Notes: a model not told the origin generated them from the letters alone. A stretch of 64,000 bases of DNA from Cytophagia bacterium CHB2 (GCA_030263535.1 SZPB01000001.1:16896-80895); one strand, 5' to 3'. Counted from the stretch's first letter, positions 43,926 through 53,507 are shown. Program-made: numbers and translations.

Positions 43926-44807
43926 CTACACCGCGGCCACGCGTCTCGCATAATCTCTCACCGAACAAAGCTGCACCGGAAGCCTCCGCAGCGTTTCCCG
44001 CATATCGATGGCATCGCCTTTTGCCATACCCAGCATCAAAGCGGCAAAAGATTCTTGCAGCGGATCAGTACTCGCCTGTTTTTGCGCCCACAAAGCTTCT
44101 TCGGGCACCTTTTCGATTTCAAATTTGCGGCCGATCAACTCTTCAAAGACGGCGATGACTTCCAAATGGCTCAGCGCTTCCGGTCCGCCAAGCTCGATCG
44201 TGGCATTTTTAGCTTTGGAGTGATCCAAAGCAAACGCGGCAAATTGCGCCGCGTCGGGAAAAGAAATAAAACTGATCTTGCCTTCACCCGAGCCAAACAC
44301 TCTGGCCTTGGCATTGGGGAAATCAAATCCCACCGCGGGACTCAGCCAGATTTCCATGAAAGCTGCCGGCCGCAAAATGGTGAAGCCAAGCCCGCTCTGC
44401 TTGAGGTGTTCTTCAACTGCTCTCTTGGCGCGCGTCAGAGGGCAGTCGATATCGAGATTGCTGGAAAGCGAGACAAAAATAAAATGGCCAACACCGGCTG
44501 CGCTTGCGGCATCGATGAGATTCTTTTGGCCTTCCAGGTCAACGGTTTGTATGCTATCTCCGGCTTGTCGAGAAAGGACGGAATTGGCGGATGAGATCAC
44601 CGCGCGAACACCCTGGCAAGCCCGGTCCAACGAAGCACGATCTTTGAGGTCGCCCGAAACCAATTCCACGCCCAGCGTTTTGAGATTTTCAACTTTGGCT
44701 TTATCGGCAGTAGGTCGCACCAGCGCGCGAACGGGTTTGTTCGCAGCGCGCAATTTGCGGCAAATCTCTCCACCTAAAAGCCCGGTTGCTCCGACGATCA
44801 AGTTCAT
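43926..44807 (-). CDS. NmrA-like NAD(P)-binding reductase
   Basis: A 293-aa protein of the atypical/extended short-chain dehydrogenase group. 'NLIVGATGLLGGEICRKL' at the N-terminus is the dinucleotide-binding motif (GATGLLG), 'LVSGDLKDRASLDRACQGV' and 'AASAAGVGHFIFVSL' (partly quoted) are NmrA-like. The usual Y-x3-K catalytic pair is not evident, so it may be a nucleotide-sensing or reductase-like protein. It is on its own between the toxin gene and an inverted-repeat element. Confidence 0.82.
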   Translation of the reverse strand: MNLIVGATGLLGGEICRKLRAANKPVRALVRPTADKAKVENLKTLGVELVSGDLKDRASLDRACQGVRAVISSANSVLSRQAGDSIQTVDLEGQKNLIDAASAAGVGHFIFVSLSSNLDIDCPLTRAKRAVEEHLKQSGLGFTILRPAAFMEIWLSPAVGFDFPNAKARVFGSGEGKISFISFPDAAQFAAFALDHSKAKNATIELGGPEALSHLEVIAVFEELIGRKFEIEKVPEEALWAQKQASTDPLQESFAALMLGMAKGDAIDMRETLRRLPVQLCSVRDYARRVAAV

Positions 44808-44876
44808 GGGTTTGTCTCCTTATACATGTTAATCTGTTACAATTTCAATCGTTTTTAAGAAAGCAAAGACTTTATG

Positions 44877-44933
44877 ACCACCAAGACTCCAAGACACAAA
44901 GAAAAAAACTTGGTGTCTTCGTGTCTTGGTGGT
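44877..44933. repeat. CCAAGAC-type inverted repeat element
   Basis: ACCACCAAGAC (44877-44887) pairs with GTCTTGGTGGT (44923-44933), and the inner parts AAGACAC and GTGTCTT pair further. The arms consist of repeated CCAAGAC units. It resembles widespread intergenic hairpins of uncultured bacteria. It may end transcription of the kinase gene at 44980, which stops 47 bases away. Confidence 0.6.
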
Positions 44934-44979
44934 GATATTTACTTGCGGCCTGTCCGCATCGGGAACAAGAAAGAATTAC

Positions 44980-47481
44980 TCACGGCAGCGGCTTTCGCTT
45001 CATTAAAGTTTGAACAATTTTCCTGAACGGCGCGTCATCTCGAAGCGTGCGGAAGCTTTCGCCCGCCTCCAGAAAAGGCAGATCGCTCCAACCGCACTGC
45101 ACGGCCTTTCGCAAAGCATCGAGCGCCTCTTTGTGATGCTGGGCCAAAGCATGATAGCTCGCGATGTCATACCATGCTTGGGCTTCACAGACTTCCGTCA
45201 TCCAACTGAAATCGAATCCCTGCTTGTTCTGGAAAAGTGGCAAAGCCTCTTCAAATTGCTGTTTCGCCTCGCGGCTCATTTCAAGCTGATGAAAAGCTTT
45301 TGCCAACCCCACGCGTGCTTTCACAAGAATGTAACCGGCGCCGAGGGCCTTGGGGTGTTTTGTGATATGCTCACAGGCGCGTCTGTATTCAACCAAGGCA
45401 TCGCCATAAAGACCACGGCCAAAATGGATATTCCCCAAACCGCAATAGGTCAAAGCCATCAGCGTCTCTCGATATACATGATCGGACTTTTCGAGTCGCT
45501 GCAGCGAGCGCTGATACCAATCCCAGGCAATGTCAAGCTGATTTTGGCGAAAATAGAGATTGCCCAGCAAAGTCAACGCTCCGATAAATTTTATACCCTC
45601 AAATTTTTCAGATTCTTCGATGGCCACCGCCTTCTCCAAATACTCTCGCGCCTCCGGATATTGGCCATGGAACATATAAATCCAGCCAAGAATCATGTGC
45701 GGCGGTTGATAATACGGCTGCAGCTCGATATTTCTCTTTAAATGCCGAATCGCCTCGAGATAAGATTTGGTTTTGTAAGCCATGGCAGCCTGAACAGTAT
45801 ATGCCGCGCCCAGAAAATAATGCGCCATGGGATTGTCCGGCTCCAATTTAATCGCACGCCGTCCAATCTGGATGGCCTCCTCGAAACGCTGCTGGCGCGT
45901 GTAGGCATAGCACAGCCAGGGATAGGGTTCGCCAAAGTCAGGGTCGAGCTGCAGCGCCTTTTGCAGGTAGGATATGCCAATGTCCAAATCGCGCGAGTCG
46001 GTTTGGGCGATGAATTTGAAGATATAAATCCTGCCTAAACCGGAATAAGGCAAGGCATATTTGTCATCAAGCTCAATGGCTTTTTCGTAAAATTTTTCCG
46101 CCTGCTCGAAACCGGCTTTACCGAATTGATTGAACAGTTGGCGGCCCTTGGCGTAATATTCATAAGCCTCAACCGCCATGGCCTCAGGCTTCTCGATCTT
46201 TCTAATCTCCGAGCTTGAGATTTTAAGCTGCAAGGCCTCCATCAGGCTGAGGATGAGCTGATCTTGCAGTTTGAAAATTTCCTCCATCGTGCCATCGGCC
46301 TTCACCGAGCCAACCACTTCACCGGAGGCTATTTCCGTGAAATGCGCCGTGAGACGAATCGCATTGCCGGCTTTTTGATAGCCGCCCGAGATCATCCAGC
46401 GCACGCCCAAAGCCTTGCCGATGGCAATGGATTGTTGCTCGGCTGGCATCTTCCCCGCATGCTTTGCCAATACATTCAAAACTTTCTCACGGTTCACCAC
46501 TTTGAGCGCCGAAATCTTTTTAAGATCGACGGTCACCGTCTCGGCGATGCCTCCGGACAACCAATCAATCGTGGCATCTCCGGCAATATTGGTAAAGTCG
46601 ATGACCGCAATGGAATTTTCCTCTGTTTCTGCTCGAGGGGCGCGGCCGGGCACGGTGGCGATTCCGATTCCCGCTTTCAAATTTTCCAAGTCGCTGAGAA
46701 AGTCGATCACGGCGGCATAGCGCTGGTTTGCATCTTTGGCCAGCGCTTTACGAATCACCTCGTCAAAATCCGAGGAAAGGTCGGCTCGCAAACCGGTCAC
46801 CGGCTCCGGCTCTTCATTGAAAATGGAATAAATCACCGCCTGTTCGTACTCACCTCGAAACGGCAGCCGGGCGGTGAGCATTTCGTAAATAACAACTCCC
46901 AACGCCCAAATATCCGTGCGATGATCCACATTTTCCCCACGGCTCTGTTCGGGCGACATATACGCCACCGTGCCGACCGTCGTGCCGATTTTAGTGAGCC
47001 GCGTTTGCCCGCTGAGCTTGGCAAGGCCAAAATCCAAAATCTTTGCCACGCTGTCGTTGGTGATCATCACATTCGCCGGCTTGATGTCACGATGAATGAT
47101 TCCGTGCTCGTGGGCCTTGGCCAATCCCTGCGCAATTTGAATAGCGATCTCAATTGCATCGGCTACTTGCAACTTGCCACTTGCTACTTTCTTCTGCAGC
47201 GTCTCGCCCTCGTAATAGGCCATGGCAATGAACATCCGCCCCTCTTCATCTTCGTCAATTTCGTAGATGGTGCAGAGGTTGGGATGATCAAGCGCCGAAG
47301 CCGCCTGCGCTTCGTTGACAAAGCGCTCTTTGGCCTCTTCGTCGAGGGTCAAATCCGGAGGGAGAAATTTGAGGGCGACGAGACGCTTGAGCTTGGTGTC
47401 TTCGGCTTTGTAGATAACACCCATGCCGCCCTGGCCCAATTTCTCAAGAAGCCTGTAATGAGAAATGGTTTTGCCGATCAT
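44980..47481 (-). CDS. Ser/Thr protein kinase with FlgO/CsgG-like domain and TPR repeats, soluble
   Basis: An 833-aa protein. Kinase domain 1-280: GQGGMG (15-20), K38, HRDIKPAN (130-137), DFG (150-152), SPE. After it comes a FlgO/CsgG-like sensor region (about 300-430: 'NSIAVIDFTNIAGD', 'GGIAETVTVDL') and a long TPR stretch (about 440-830). Unlike kinase 1 no membrane helix is seen. It is a paralogue of kinase 1, and both have repeat arrays at the same aligned place. A start with TCTTAGG-type poor ribosome site suggests modest expression. Confidence 0.92.
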   Translation of the reverse strand: MIGKTISHYRLLEKLGQGGMGVIYKAEDTKLKRLVALKFLPPDLTLDEEAKERFVNEAQAASALDHPNLCTIYEIDEDEEGRMFIAMAYYEGETLQKKVASGKLQVADAIEIAIQIAQGLAKAHEHGIIHRDIKPANVMITNDSVAKILDFGLAKLSGQTRLTKIGTTVGTVAYMSPEQSRGENVDHRTDIWALGVVIYEMLTARLPFRGEYEQAVIYSIFNEEPEPVTGLRADLSSDFDEVIRKALAKDANQRYAAVIDFLSDLENLKAGIGIATVPGRAPRAETEENSIAVIDFTNIAGDATIDWLSGGIAETVTVDLKKISALKVVNREKVLNVLAKHAGKMPAEQQSIAIGKALGVRWMISGGYQKAGNAIRLTAHFTEIASGEVVGSVKADGTMEEIFKLQDQLILSLMEALQLKISSSEIRKIEKPEAMAVEAYEYYAKGRQLFNQFGKAGFEQAEKFYEKAIELDDKYALPYSGLGRIYIFKFIAQTDSRDLDIGISYLQKALQLDPDFGEPYPWLCYAYTRQQRFEEAIQIGRRAIKLEPDNPMAHYFLGAAYTVQAAMAYKTKSYLEAIRHLKRNIELQPYYQPPHMILGWIYMFHGQYPEAREYLEKAVAIEESEKFEGIKFIGALTLLGNLYFRQNQLDIAWDWYQRSLQRLEKSDHVYRETLMALTYCGLGNIHFGRGLYGDALVEYRRACEHITKHPKALGAGYILVKARVGLAKAFHQLEMSREAKQQFEEALPLFQNKQGFDFSWMTEVCEAQAWYDIASYHALAQHHKEALDALRKAVQCGWSDLPFLEAGESFRTLRDDAPFRKIVQTLMKRKPLP
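47162..47189 (-). repeat. Heptanucleotide repeat array inside kinase gene 2
   Basis: Four perfect consecutive 7-base units GCNACTT (plus strand, 47162-47189). It encodes residues about 98-107 ('VASGKLQVAD' region), the same alignment position as the array in kinase 1. Confidence 0.7.
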
Positions 47482-48461
47482 TTCTTAGGATTTCGGATTG
47501 ATTGGTGAATAGTGTTTTCTCAAATGCCCTTTCGCGAATATTTTCTTCATTTATGCGCAGCTCTAAATGCGCGCAAGATGACGGTTCGTTTCTTTGCGAC
47601 GCATTCCGGCGTAAGCATTTTTGTGGCAACGCGGCAAAATCATCCCATTGTTTACAGACCGGTGCAATTTCAGAACAAACGGGAACACTGCGGCCGGCAA
47701 ACAAGAGAGTGTGAGAAGCCCTCATACTTCAAATACAACCCGGATTTCAAGAAGTTGTCACATGAGAGGATCAGATCAAAAATATCACATGGGAGAGGGA
47801 GAATCGATGATGGCACCCAAGCAGTCAAATGAGGCGTTTGTGCTCGTTCAAGCCGCGCTCCTTGTGCTCCCAAAGAATCACATAGAATGACAGGTCAAGT
47901 CGTATTTCAAAAACAACTCAGGTTCTGATATCGCTAATCACGCGCAAAGATGTGGAGCCATCATGCTTTCAGGCAGGCAGGAAAACAGCAAGCAAAAAGC
48001 TTTACTGTTTATAACCCATCAAATCTTTAACTTTGAAATCTATCAAAATTTTGCAGGAAGTCAACATCAAAAACTTCGTTCCAGAAATGCCCCCGATACT
48101 CATTTTGACACCTGTTTCTGCAAATATTCTCATCAGAGTGTTGTTGAAGCTGGAAAATTTACTGCCGCGCTTGCTTCCGAACCTAAACTTTATGCGGCTA
48201 AATGCCGTGCGGGCGAGACGCGAACGGCGGTATCTGCGTGTACAGATAGCCGTTACATCGTTGTTTGATCACAATCTGAAGACGCGCTTCTGACTACTGT
48301 AAATCCTGGCTGTCATGATTGCATTTGCGGCATTTTTTGAGAGGTCAAACTAACAAAACGCTCAGCATTCATGGCCAAGACAAAAGGCTTGCGCATTCAC
48401 TATTCGTTTTCATCAAAATAATGCGACAACATCTCGAACATCATCATAAGGCAAACATCGC
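47482..48461. other. Gene-free or degraded region of about 1 kb
   Basis: 980 bases before the Gfo/Idh gene. Several short frames exist (up to 106 codons), but they overlap in different phases, lack good ribosome sites and look like random translation. No repeat or RNA structure was recognised. It may be a decayed gene, a promoter-rich spacer or hold a small RNA. Confidence 0.5.
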
Positions 48462-49487
48462 ATGAAGGAAAAACTGAAAATAGGCGTCGTCGGGCTTGGT
48501 AAAATGGGCGGCATTCGCGCCAAGACGGTGCGGGAGAATGACAACACCATCCTGGTATCTGGCACCGATCCGCATCCACCGGTAAAGGGATTCGAAGACA
48601 TGCAAATTCTTCCGAACTACGAGGCGGTGATCAACTCGGGCGTTGATGCGGTATTCGTGTGCACCCCCAACCGTTTCATTCCCGAGGTGGTGATCGCTGC
48701 GTTGGACGCCGGCAAGCATGTGTTTTGTGAGAAACCGCCGGGCCGCAGCATGGCGGACATTGAGCGAATCATCGAAGCCGAAAAACGCAATCCCGGTTTG
48801 GTGTTGAAAGTGGGATTCAATCACCGCTATCACTTCGGCATCATGGAGGCCAAGAAGATCGTTGCCAGCGGCAAATACGGCAGGATTCTTTGGATGCGCG
48901 GGGTTTATGGCAAAGCGCAAGGCTCCGGCAACGCCAATGAATGGCGGCTCGATCCGGCGTTGGCCGGCGGCGGCATTTTGTTCGATCAGGGCATTCACAT
49001 GCTGGATTTGTTTCGCCACTTTTGCGGCGAATTTTCGGAAATCAAGAGCATGTGTACCACGGCCTATTGGGACTTCCCTTTTGAGGACAATGCCTTTGCT
49101 TTGCTGCGCAATGACGAGGGCCGCATCGCGATGCTGCACAGCTCGTTCACGCAATGGAAGCACCGTTTTACCCTTGAAATCTTCATGGAAGATGGTTATG
49201 TCATTGTCGACGGCATGCCCTCCTCCAGCCGCAGCTATCGCGACGAGTGGATTATTCAAGGCCGCAAGCACCAGGGTTACGCCATCGGCAATCCGCCGGA
49301 AGAGGCAACGTTCTGCAACACCGATCCCTCCTGGCAACTGGAGCTGGAAGAATTTGTCAAATGCATTCGCACCGGCGAGCCGGTGCGCTACGGCACTTCG
49401 AGAGATGCCTATGAAACCATGCGCCTGGTCTTCGGAATTTACGAGGCGGATGAGATCTTCAAACAAAAACAAGCAGTCAAACAGTAA
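48462..49487 (+). CDS. Gfo/Idh/MocA family sugar oxidoreductase
   Basis: A 341-aa NAD(P)-dependent dehydrogenase. N-terminal nucleotide motif 'IGVVGLGKMGGI', the family signature 'VFCEKPPGRS' (EKP) and a C-terminal 'GGGILFDQGIHMLDLFRH' (partly quoted) with the conserved D-x3-H. These act on sugars, inositols or their derivatives. It stands first in a sugar-acid operon with a 2-hydroxyacid dehydrogenase, an HpaI-type aldolase and a GmhA-like isomerase. The start is ATG at 48462 with a nearby GCA-rich leader; no strong SD. Confidence 0.93.
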   Translation: MKEKLKIGVVGLGKMGGIRAKTVRENDNTILVSGTDPHPPVKGFEDMQILPNYEAVINSGVDAVFVCTPNRFIPEVVIAALDAGKHVFCEKPPGRSMADIERIIEAEKRNPGLVLKVGFNHRYHFGIMEAKKIVASGKYGRILWMRGVYGKAQGSGNANEWRLDPALAGGGILFDQGIHMLDLFRHFCGEFSEIKSMCTTAYWDFPFEDNAFALLRNDEGRIAMLHSSFTQWKHRFTLEIFMEDGYVIVDGMPSSSRSYRDEWIIQGRKHQGYAIGNPPEEATFCNTDPSWQLELEEFVKCIRTGEPVRYGTSRDAYETMRLVFGIYEADEIFKQKQAVKQ

Positions 49488-49507
49488 GGCAAGTAGAAAG
49501 AATTTGC

Positions 49508-50449
49508 ATGAAGAACAACACGCCGATCGCGGTAACCTCCCGTTCTTTTTCACAACATCCTATTTTGCGCGCCGAATTGTTGCAACGTTACTCCAATGTT
49601 CGCTTTAATGACGAAGGCTTGTCGTTGCACGGCAACGAGCTGATTGCATTCGCGCAAGGCCGCCGCAAATTGATCACAGCGCTGGAGCGGATCGACGAAT
49701 CCATACTCGCGGCTTTGCCGGAGCTGGAAGTCATCAGCAAATACGGCGTGGGCACCGACATGCTGGACAAGCAGGCCATGGCGCGGCGAGGAATCCGCTT
49801 GGGTTGGACCGGCGGCGTCAACAAACGCTCGGTAGCCGAGTTGGCGATCGCTTTTATGATTGCGCTTTTACGCCATGTTCCGCTCACCAACCAAGAAATC
49901 CGCGACGGCATTTGGAAAAATCGCCAGGGCAAACAACTCACCGGGAGAACAGTTGGCATCATCGGATGCGGCCATGTCGGCAAGGATTTGACGCTGCTTT
50001 TGCGCGCATTCAACTGCCAGGTGTTGGCGCATGATATTTTAGACTTCCCGGAATTTTATGCCGCAAACCAGGTTGAACCGGTGGGTTTGGAAGAATTGTT
50101 GCGCCGCTCTGAAATTGTGACGCTGCATGTGCCGCTGGACGGCAGCACGCGCAATATGCTCTCCGCCGAACGATTGGCATTGATGAAACCGGAAGCTGTT
50201 TTGATCAATACCGCGCGCGGCGGCATCGTCGATGAAACGGCATTGAAGCAAATGCTCATCGAAGGCCAGCTAGCTGCCGCGGGTTTTGATGTCTTCGCCA
50301 CGGAACCTCCCTCAGATTTGGAGTTGTTGCGCTTGCCCAATTTTCTGGCCACGCCGCACCTCGGCGGCAGCTCTGCTGAGGCCGTATTAGCCATGGGTCG
50401 CGCTGCGATTGCCGGGCTGGATGAGAATGAGATACCAATCGCCGATTAA
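49508..50449 (+). CDS. D-isomer-specific 2-hydroxyacid dehydrogenase
   Basis: A 313-aa NAD-dependent dehydrogenase of the SerA/glycerate class. The nucleotide motif is 'VGIIGCGHVGKD' (about residues 144-155), the catalytic Arg is in 'NTARGGIVDE', the Glu in 'ATEPP' and the His in 'PHLGG'. It reduces or oxidises 2-hydroxy acids. It lies 20 bases after the Gfo/Idh gene and so likely takes part in the same pathway. The substrate is not known. Confidence 0.92.
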   Translation: MKNNTPIAVTSRSFSQHPILRAELLQRYSNVRFNDEGLSLHGNELIAFAQGRRKLITALERIDESILAALPELEVISKYGVGTDMLDKQAMARRGIRLGWTGGVNKRSVAELAIAFMIALLRHVPLTNQEIRDGIWKNRQGKQLTGRTVGIIGCGHVGKDLTLLLRAFNCQVLAHDILDFPEFYAANQVEPVGLEELLRRSEIVTLHVPLDGSTRNMLSAERLALMKPEAVLINTARGGIVDETALKQMLIEGQLAAAGFDVFATEPPSDLELLRLPNFLATPHLGGSSAEAVLAMGRAAIAGLDENEIPIAD

Positions 50450-50735
50450 TCAGGCTCGAATAGTACCGCAACGTTAAGTTCGAGGCTTTGCCAAACTTTT
50501 TCGCCCCGTCATTTGAAGGAATCCTGTGAAGCGATGAGCTAGACAGCGCTTTTTGCAGTTTTCTCCATACTGCACAAGATTCTTACAGAATGACATTCCA
50601 GGCGTGCGCAAACTCTGTTGGATTACCTCATAATTTTGAAGAGAAAAAGATTGCGACCTTTGATATTTCACTTTCACCGTTTATATTTGACAAATTTTCG
50701 TTTTAATACTGATTTATCCAGCAAAGGAATTTGTG

Positions 50736-51530
50736 ATGCGAAAAAACACGATCAAAGAAATCTGGGCGAGCGGTGGCGCGGTGCTCAACGGATGGTGTTC
50801 GATCCCCAGCTCATTTTCCGCCGAGATTATGGCTCATCAGGGTTTCGATTCGATTACCATCGACATGCAGCACGGACTCGTCGATTATCAAGTGGCAACC
50901 ACCATGCTGCAAGCCATCTCCACCACGGCCGTCATTCCGCTGACGCGCGTGCCGTGGAACGATCCCGGTTTTTTGATGAAAGTTCTCGACGCCGGCTCGT
51001 ATGGCGTCATCTGCCCGATGATCAACACGCCCGAGGATGCGCAAGCATTGGTGCGCGCATGCAAATATCCGCCTACGGGTTTTCGCAGCTTCGGGCCGAT
51101 CCGGGCAAAATATTATGGCGGAGGAAGCACGCACGGCGGCGGCGATTATCACCATTTTGCGAATGATGAAACGTTGGTCATTCCGCAGATCGAAACGCGC
51201 GAGGCCATCAAAAATCTCGACGCCATTCTCGAGGTTCCGGGCATCAGCGCAATCTACATCGGGCCGTCTGATCTGGCCATGGCATTGGGCAGCGAGCCGC
51301 GCAAAGGCCAAAGCGATCCCGCCGTGGTTGAAGCGCGACAACTGATCCTTGCCGCCGCAAAGCGTCACGGCATACCGGCCGGTATTCACACCAACTCGAC
51401 CGACGTGGCGGTCAAAATGATCAAAGAGGGCTTTCAGCTTACTTCACTCCAAAGCGACGATCGTTTTCTCATGGCCCGGGCACAGGAAGAAGTGACGGCG
51501 GTGAGAAAAGGCATTGCGAGCGCGAATTGA
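50736..51530 (+). CDS. HpcH/HpaI family class II aldolase
   Basis: 264-265 aa. ATG at 50736 (or GTG 50733) after AAAGGA. The TIM-barrel has 'IDMQHGLVDYQ' (metal-binding site region), 'VPWNDPGFLMKVLDAGSYGVICPM' (partly quoted), 'PQIETREAI' and 'IYIGPSDLAMALG', the typical HpaI/YfaU signature. These enzymes cleave 2-keto-3-deoxy sugar acids or hydroxyketo acids to pyruvate and an aldehyde. It fits the dehydrogenases around it in a sugar-acid breakdown pathway. Separated from the dehydrogenase by 286 bases. Confidence 0.93.
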   Translation: MRKNTIKEIWASGGAVLNGWCSIPSSFSAEIMAHQGFDSITIDMQHGLVDYQVATTMLQAISTTAVIPLTRVPWNDPGFLMKVLDAGSYGVICPMINTPEDAQALVRACKYPPTGFRSFGPIRAKYYGGGSTHGGGDYHHFANDETLVIPQIETREAIKNLDAILEVPGISAIYIGPSDLAMALGSEPRKGQSDPAVVEARQLILAAAKRHGIPAGIHTNSTDVAVKMIKEGFQLTSLQSDDRFLMARAQEEVTAVRKGIASAN

Positions 51531-51540
51531 AAGGACAATC

Positions 51541-52161
51541 ATGACGTTTCCAGTTCAAAAATTTTCCGATGCCGGCAGCTATGCCGAGGAATACTTTGCC
51601 CGAACACGCGAGGCCGCGGCAACCGTTAATCTAAAAAAACTCGCTCAAGCAGCAGCGATTCTAACGAAGGTTTACTCTAACGGTGGCATGGTTTACTCCT
51701 GTGGCAACGGCGGGTCGGCGGCCATTGCGAATCATTTGGTGTGTGATCACTGCAAGCTGGTGCGCACGGATACGACACTTACACCGCGCATTGTTTCACT
51801 CAGTTCGACGATTGAGATGATTACCGCCATCGGGAATGATATTTCCTATGACGAAATTTTTGCTTATCAGCTTCGCACGCTCGCGAAGCCGGGTGATGCG
51901 TTGATCACGATCAGCTCTTCCGGCGATTCCGAGAATATTGTGCGCGCTGCGCAGTGGGCAAAAGACAACGGCATCCTGGTGATTTCCATGACGGGCTTCT
52001 CCGGCGGCAGGTCTGCTAAAATTGCCGATGTCAATCTGCATGTCGAGGCGGGCAATTACGGGATCATCGAAGATGTGCACCAATCGCTGATGCACATCCT
52101 GGCGCAATACATTCGACAGGCGCATATGGAAGAAGAGCTGATCAAACAAAGAAAGTTTTAA
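51541..52161 (+). CDS. SIS-domain isomerase, phosphoheptose isomerase (GmhA)-like
   Basis: 206 aa from ATG 51541 with AAAGGA upstream. 'YSCGNGGSAAIANHLVCD' and 'ALITISSSGDSENIVRAA' (partly quoted) are the SIS phosphosugar loops, and 'DISYDEIFAYQLRT' and 'NYGIIEDVHQSLMHILA' are GmhA-type catalytic regions. Canonical GmhA makes D-glycero-D-manno-heptose-7-phosphate for LPS, but in this context a role on another phosphosugar is possible. It ends the plus-strand operon before the terminator at 52209. Confidence 0.87.
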   Translation: MTFPVQKFSDAGSYAEEYFARTREAAATVNLKKLAQAAAILTKVYSNGGMVYSCGNGGSAAIANHLVCDHCKLVRTDTTLTPRIVSLSSTIEMITAIGNDISYDEIFAYQLRTLAKPGDALITISSSGDSENIVRAAQWAKDNGILVISMTGFSGGRSAKIADVNLHVEAGNYGIIEDVHQSLMHILAQYIRQAHMEEELIKQRKF

Positions 52162-52208
52162 ATGCTTTGAAATCGAATCGCTGCAAAAAGCTTTGCCCAC
52201 AAAAATAG

Positions 52209-52248
52209 AAATCCCACAGACAAAAGCTGTTTCTGTGGGATTTCATTT
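52209..52248. terminator. Bidirectional terminator
   Basis: AAATCCCACAG (52209-52219) pairs with CTGTGGGATTT (52233-52243), 11 bp with a 13-base loop, with T-rich tails in both directions. It separates the plus-strand sugar-acid operon from the minus-strand dehydrogenase gene. Confidence 0.75.
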
Positions 52249-52313
52249 AAGTGGGCGAAGATCATTTAGGCTTGTTGTTATTGGGGTGTACTGTCACCTT
52301 AATTTGCAAAACT

Positions 52314-53285
52314 TCACTTCGTTTCCGGATTCCACAAAGCCTCGCGATTCAACTTCTCGCCCTTCAAAACGGCAAGAACATTTTTTGCAGATTCAATGCC
52401 CATATTCTTCACGGAATTGTCAGACATTCCCGCCACATGCGTTGTAAAGATGACATTCTCCAGCGTGAAAAGCGGATGACTCGCCGGAGGCGGCTCTTCT
52501 TCGAACACATCCAAAGCCGCGCCGGCAATCCGACCTTCTTGCAACGCCTGCACTAAATCGTTTTCATTCACCAGGCCGCCACGCGCCGTGTTGATGATAT
52601 AAACGTCTTTCTTCATCGAGGCAATCGTTTGTTTATTGATCATCCCTTTGGTTTCCGGCGTGAGCGGACAATGCAAGCTGATAATGTCTGCCCGAGACAA
52701 TAGATCCGCCGCATGCTTCACTTTTGCAATATGGGCGGGCAGCGATTCTTCAGTGTTCGAGGGGTGATACACCAGCACGTTTATTTTGAACGGAGCAACC
52801 AATTCAGCGAACCGCCGGCCGATTTTGCCAAACCCGATAATGCCCAGCGTTTTTTCGAAAAGCTCCAGGCCGTCATACTTCTTCTTGTCAAAAACGCCGC
52901 TGCGAATACGTTTATCCTCCTGAGAAATACGGCGTGCAAGCGAGAGCAGCAATGCAAGCGTGTGCTCCGCTGCGGATTCGAAATTGGCAAACGGCGTAAA
53001 CATCACGGGAATGCCGCGCTGGGCGGCATTTACACAATCAATATTATCCATGCCGACGCCGTGTTTGCAGATCACCTTCAGTTGCGGCGCCGCGTTCTGC
53101 ACTTCAGCCGTGATCTTTCCTTGCCGTACAATGAGGCCGTCCGGATTAAAGTCCTTGAGTTTCCGGACAAGATCGGCCGGTGTGTCCTTGGGATCACCGG
53201 TTTCGACGACACACTGTTCCCGAATGAGCAATTGCCGCGCTTGCTCGGCAATGCCGGAACCTGTAACAAAAATGCGGTAACTCAT
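52314..53285 (-). CDS. D-2-hydroxyacid dehydrogenase (PGDH-like)
   Basis: 323 aa from ATG 53283-53285, with AGGAG 7 bases upstream. The nucleotide motif 'LGIIGFGKIGRR', the catalytic Arg in 'NTARGGLVNE', the Glu in 'DVFEEEPPP' and the His in 'THVAGMS' are intact. It is a second enzyme of the same superfamily as that at 49508, convergent with its operon, with about 30% similarity in motif style. The substrate is unknown; sugar-acid metabolism is a likely context. Confidence 0.92.
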   Translation of the reverse strand: MSYRIFVTGSGIAEQARQLLIREQCVVETGDPKDTPADLVRKLKDFNPDGLIVRQGKITAEVQNAAPQLKVICKHGVGMDNIDCVNAAQRGIPVMFTPFANFESAAEHTLALLLSLARRISQEDKRIRSGVFDKKKYDGLELFEKTLGIIGFGKIGRRFAELVAPFKINVLVYHPSNTEESLPAHIAKVKHAADLLSRADIISLHCPLTPETKGMINKQTIASMKKDVYIINTARGGLVNENDLVQALQEGRIAGAALDVFEEEPPPASHPLFTLENVIFTTHVAGMSDNSVKNMGIESAKNVLAVLKGEKLNREALWNPETK

Positions 53286-53507
53286 CACCAATCTCCTAGG
53301 CTGCTCCTAAATGTGAAAACCGGCCCAACGCATTTGTCTGCGGCGGCGCACACAATCGTGGAACTCCGGCTATATACCAGTATCATGAAATGATGCTGAG
53401 AAATATATTTCACAATCATCGCTTTTGCCGAAACGAGCGCTCGATAACAAACCGAAAACACATACATTCTTGACGCCTTGGGCGTATGTCCGGTTGGCAG
53501 TTTGGCT

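Noticed and set aside
43926..44807. NmrA-like gene as the missing ceramide reductase of the SPT pair
   Set aside because: It is 36 kb away, in another context, and lacks specific evidence.
47963..48293. Two overlapping plus-strand frames of 86-101 codons
   Set aside because: They use different phases, lack ribosome sites and look like random translation, so I call the region gene-free.
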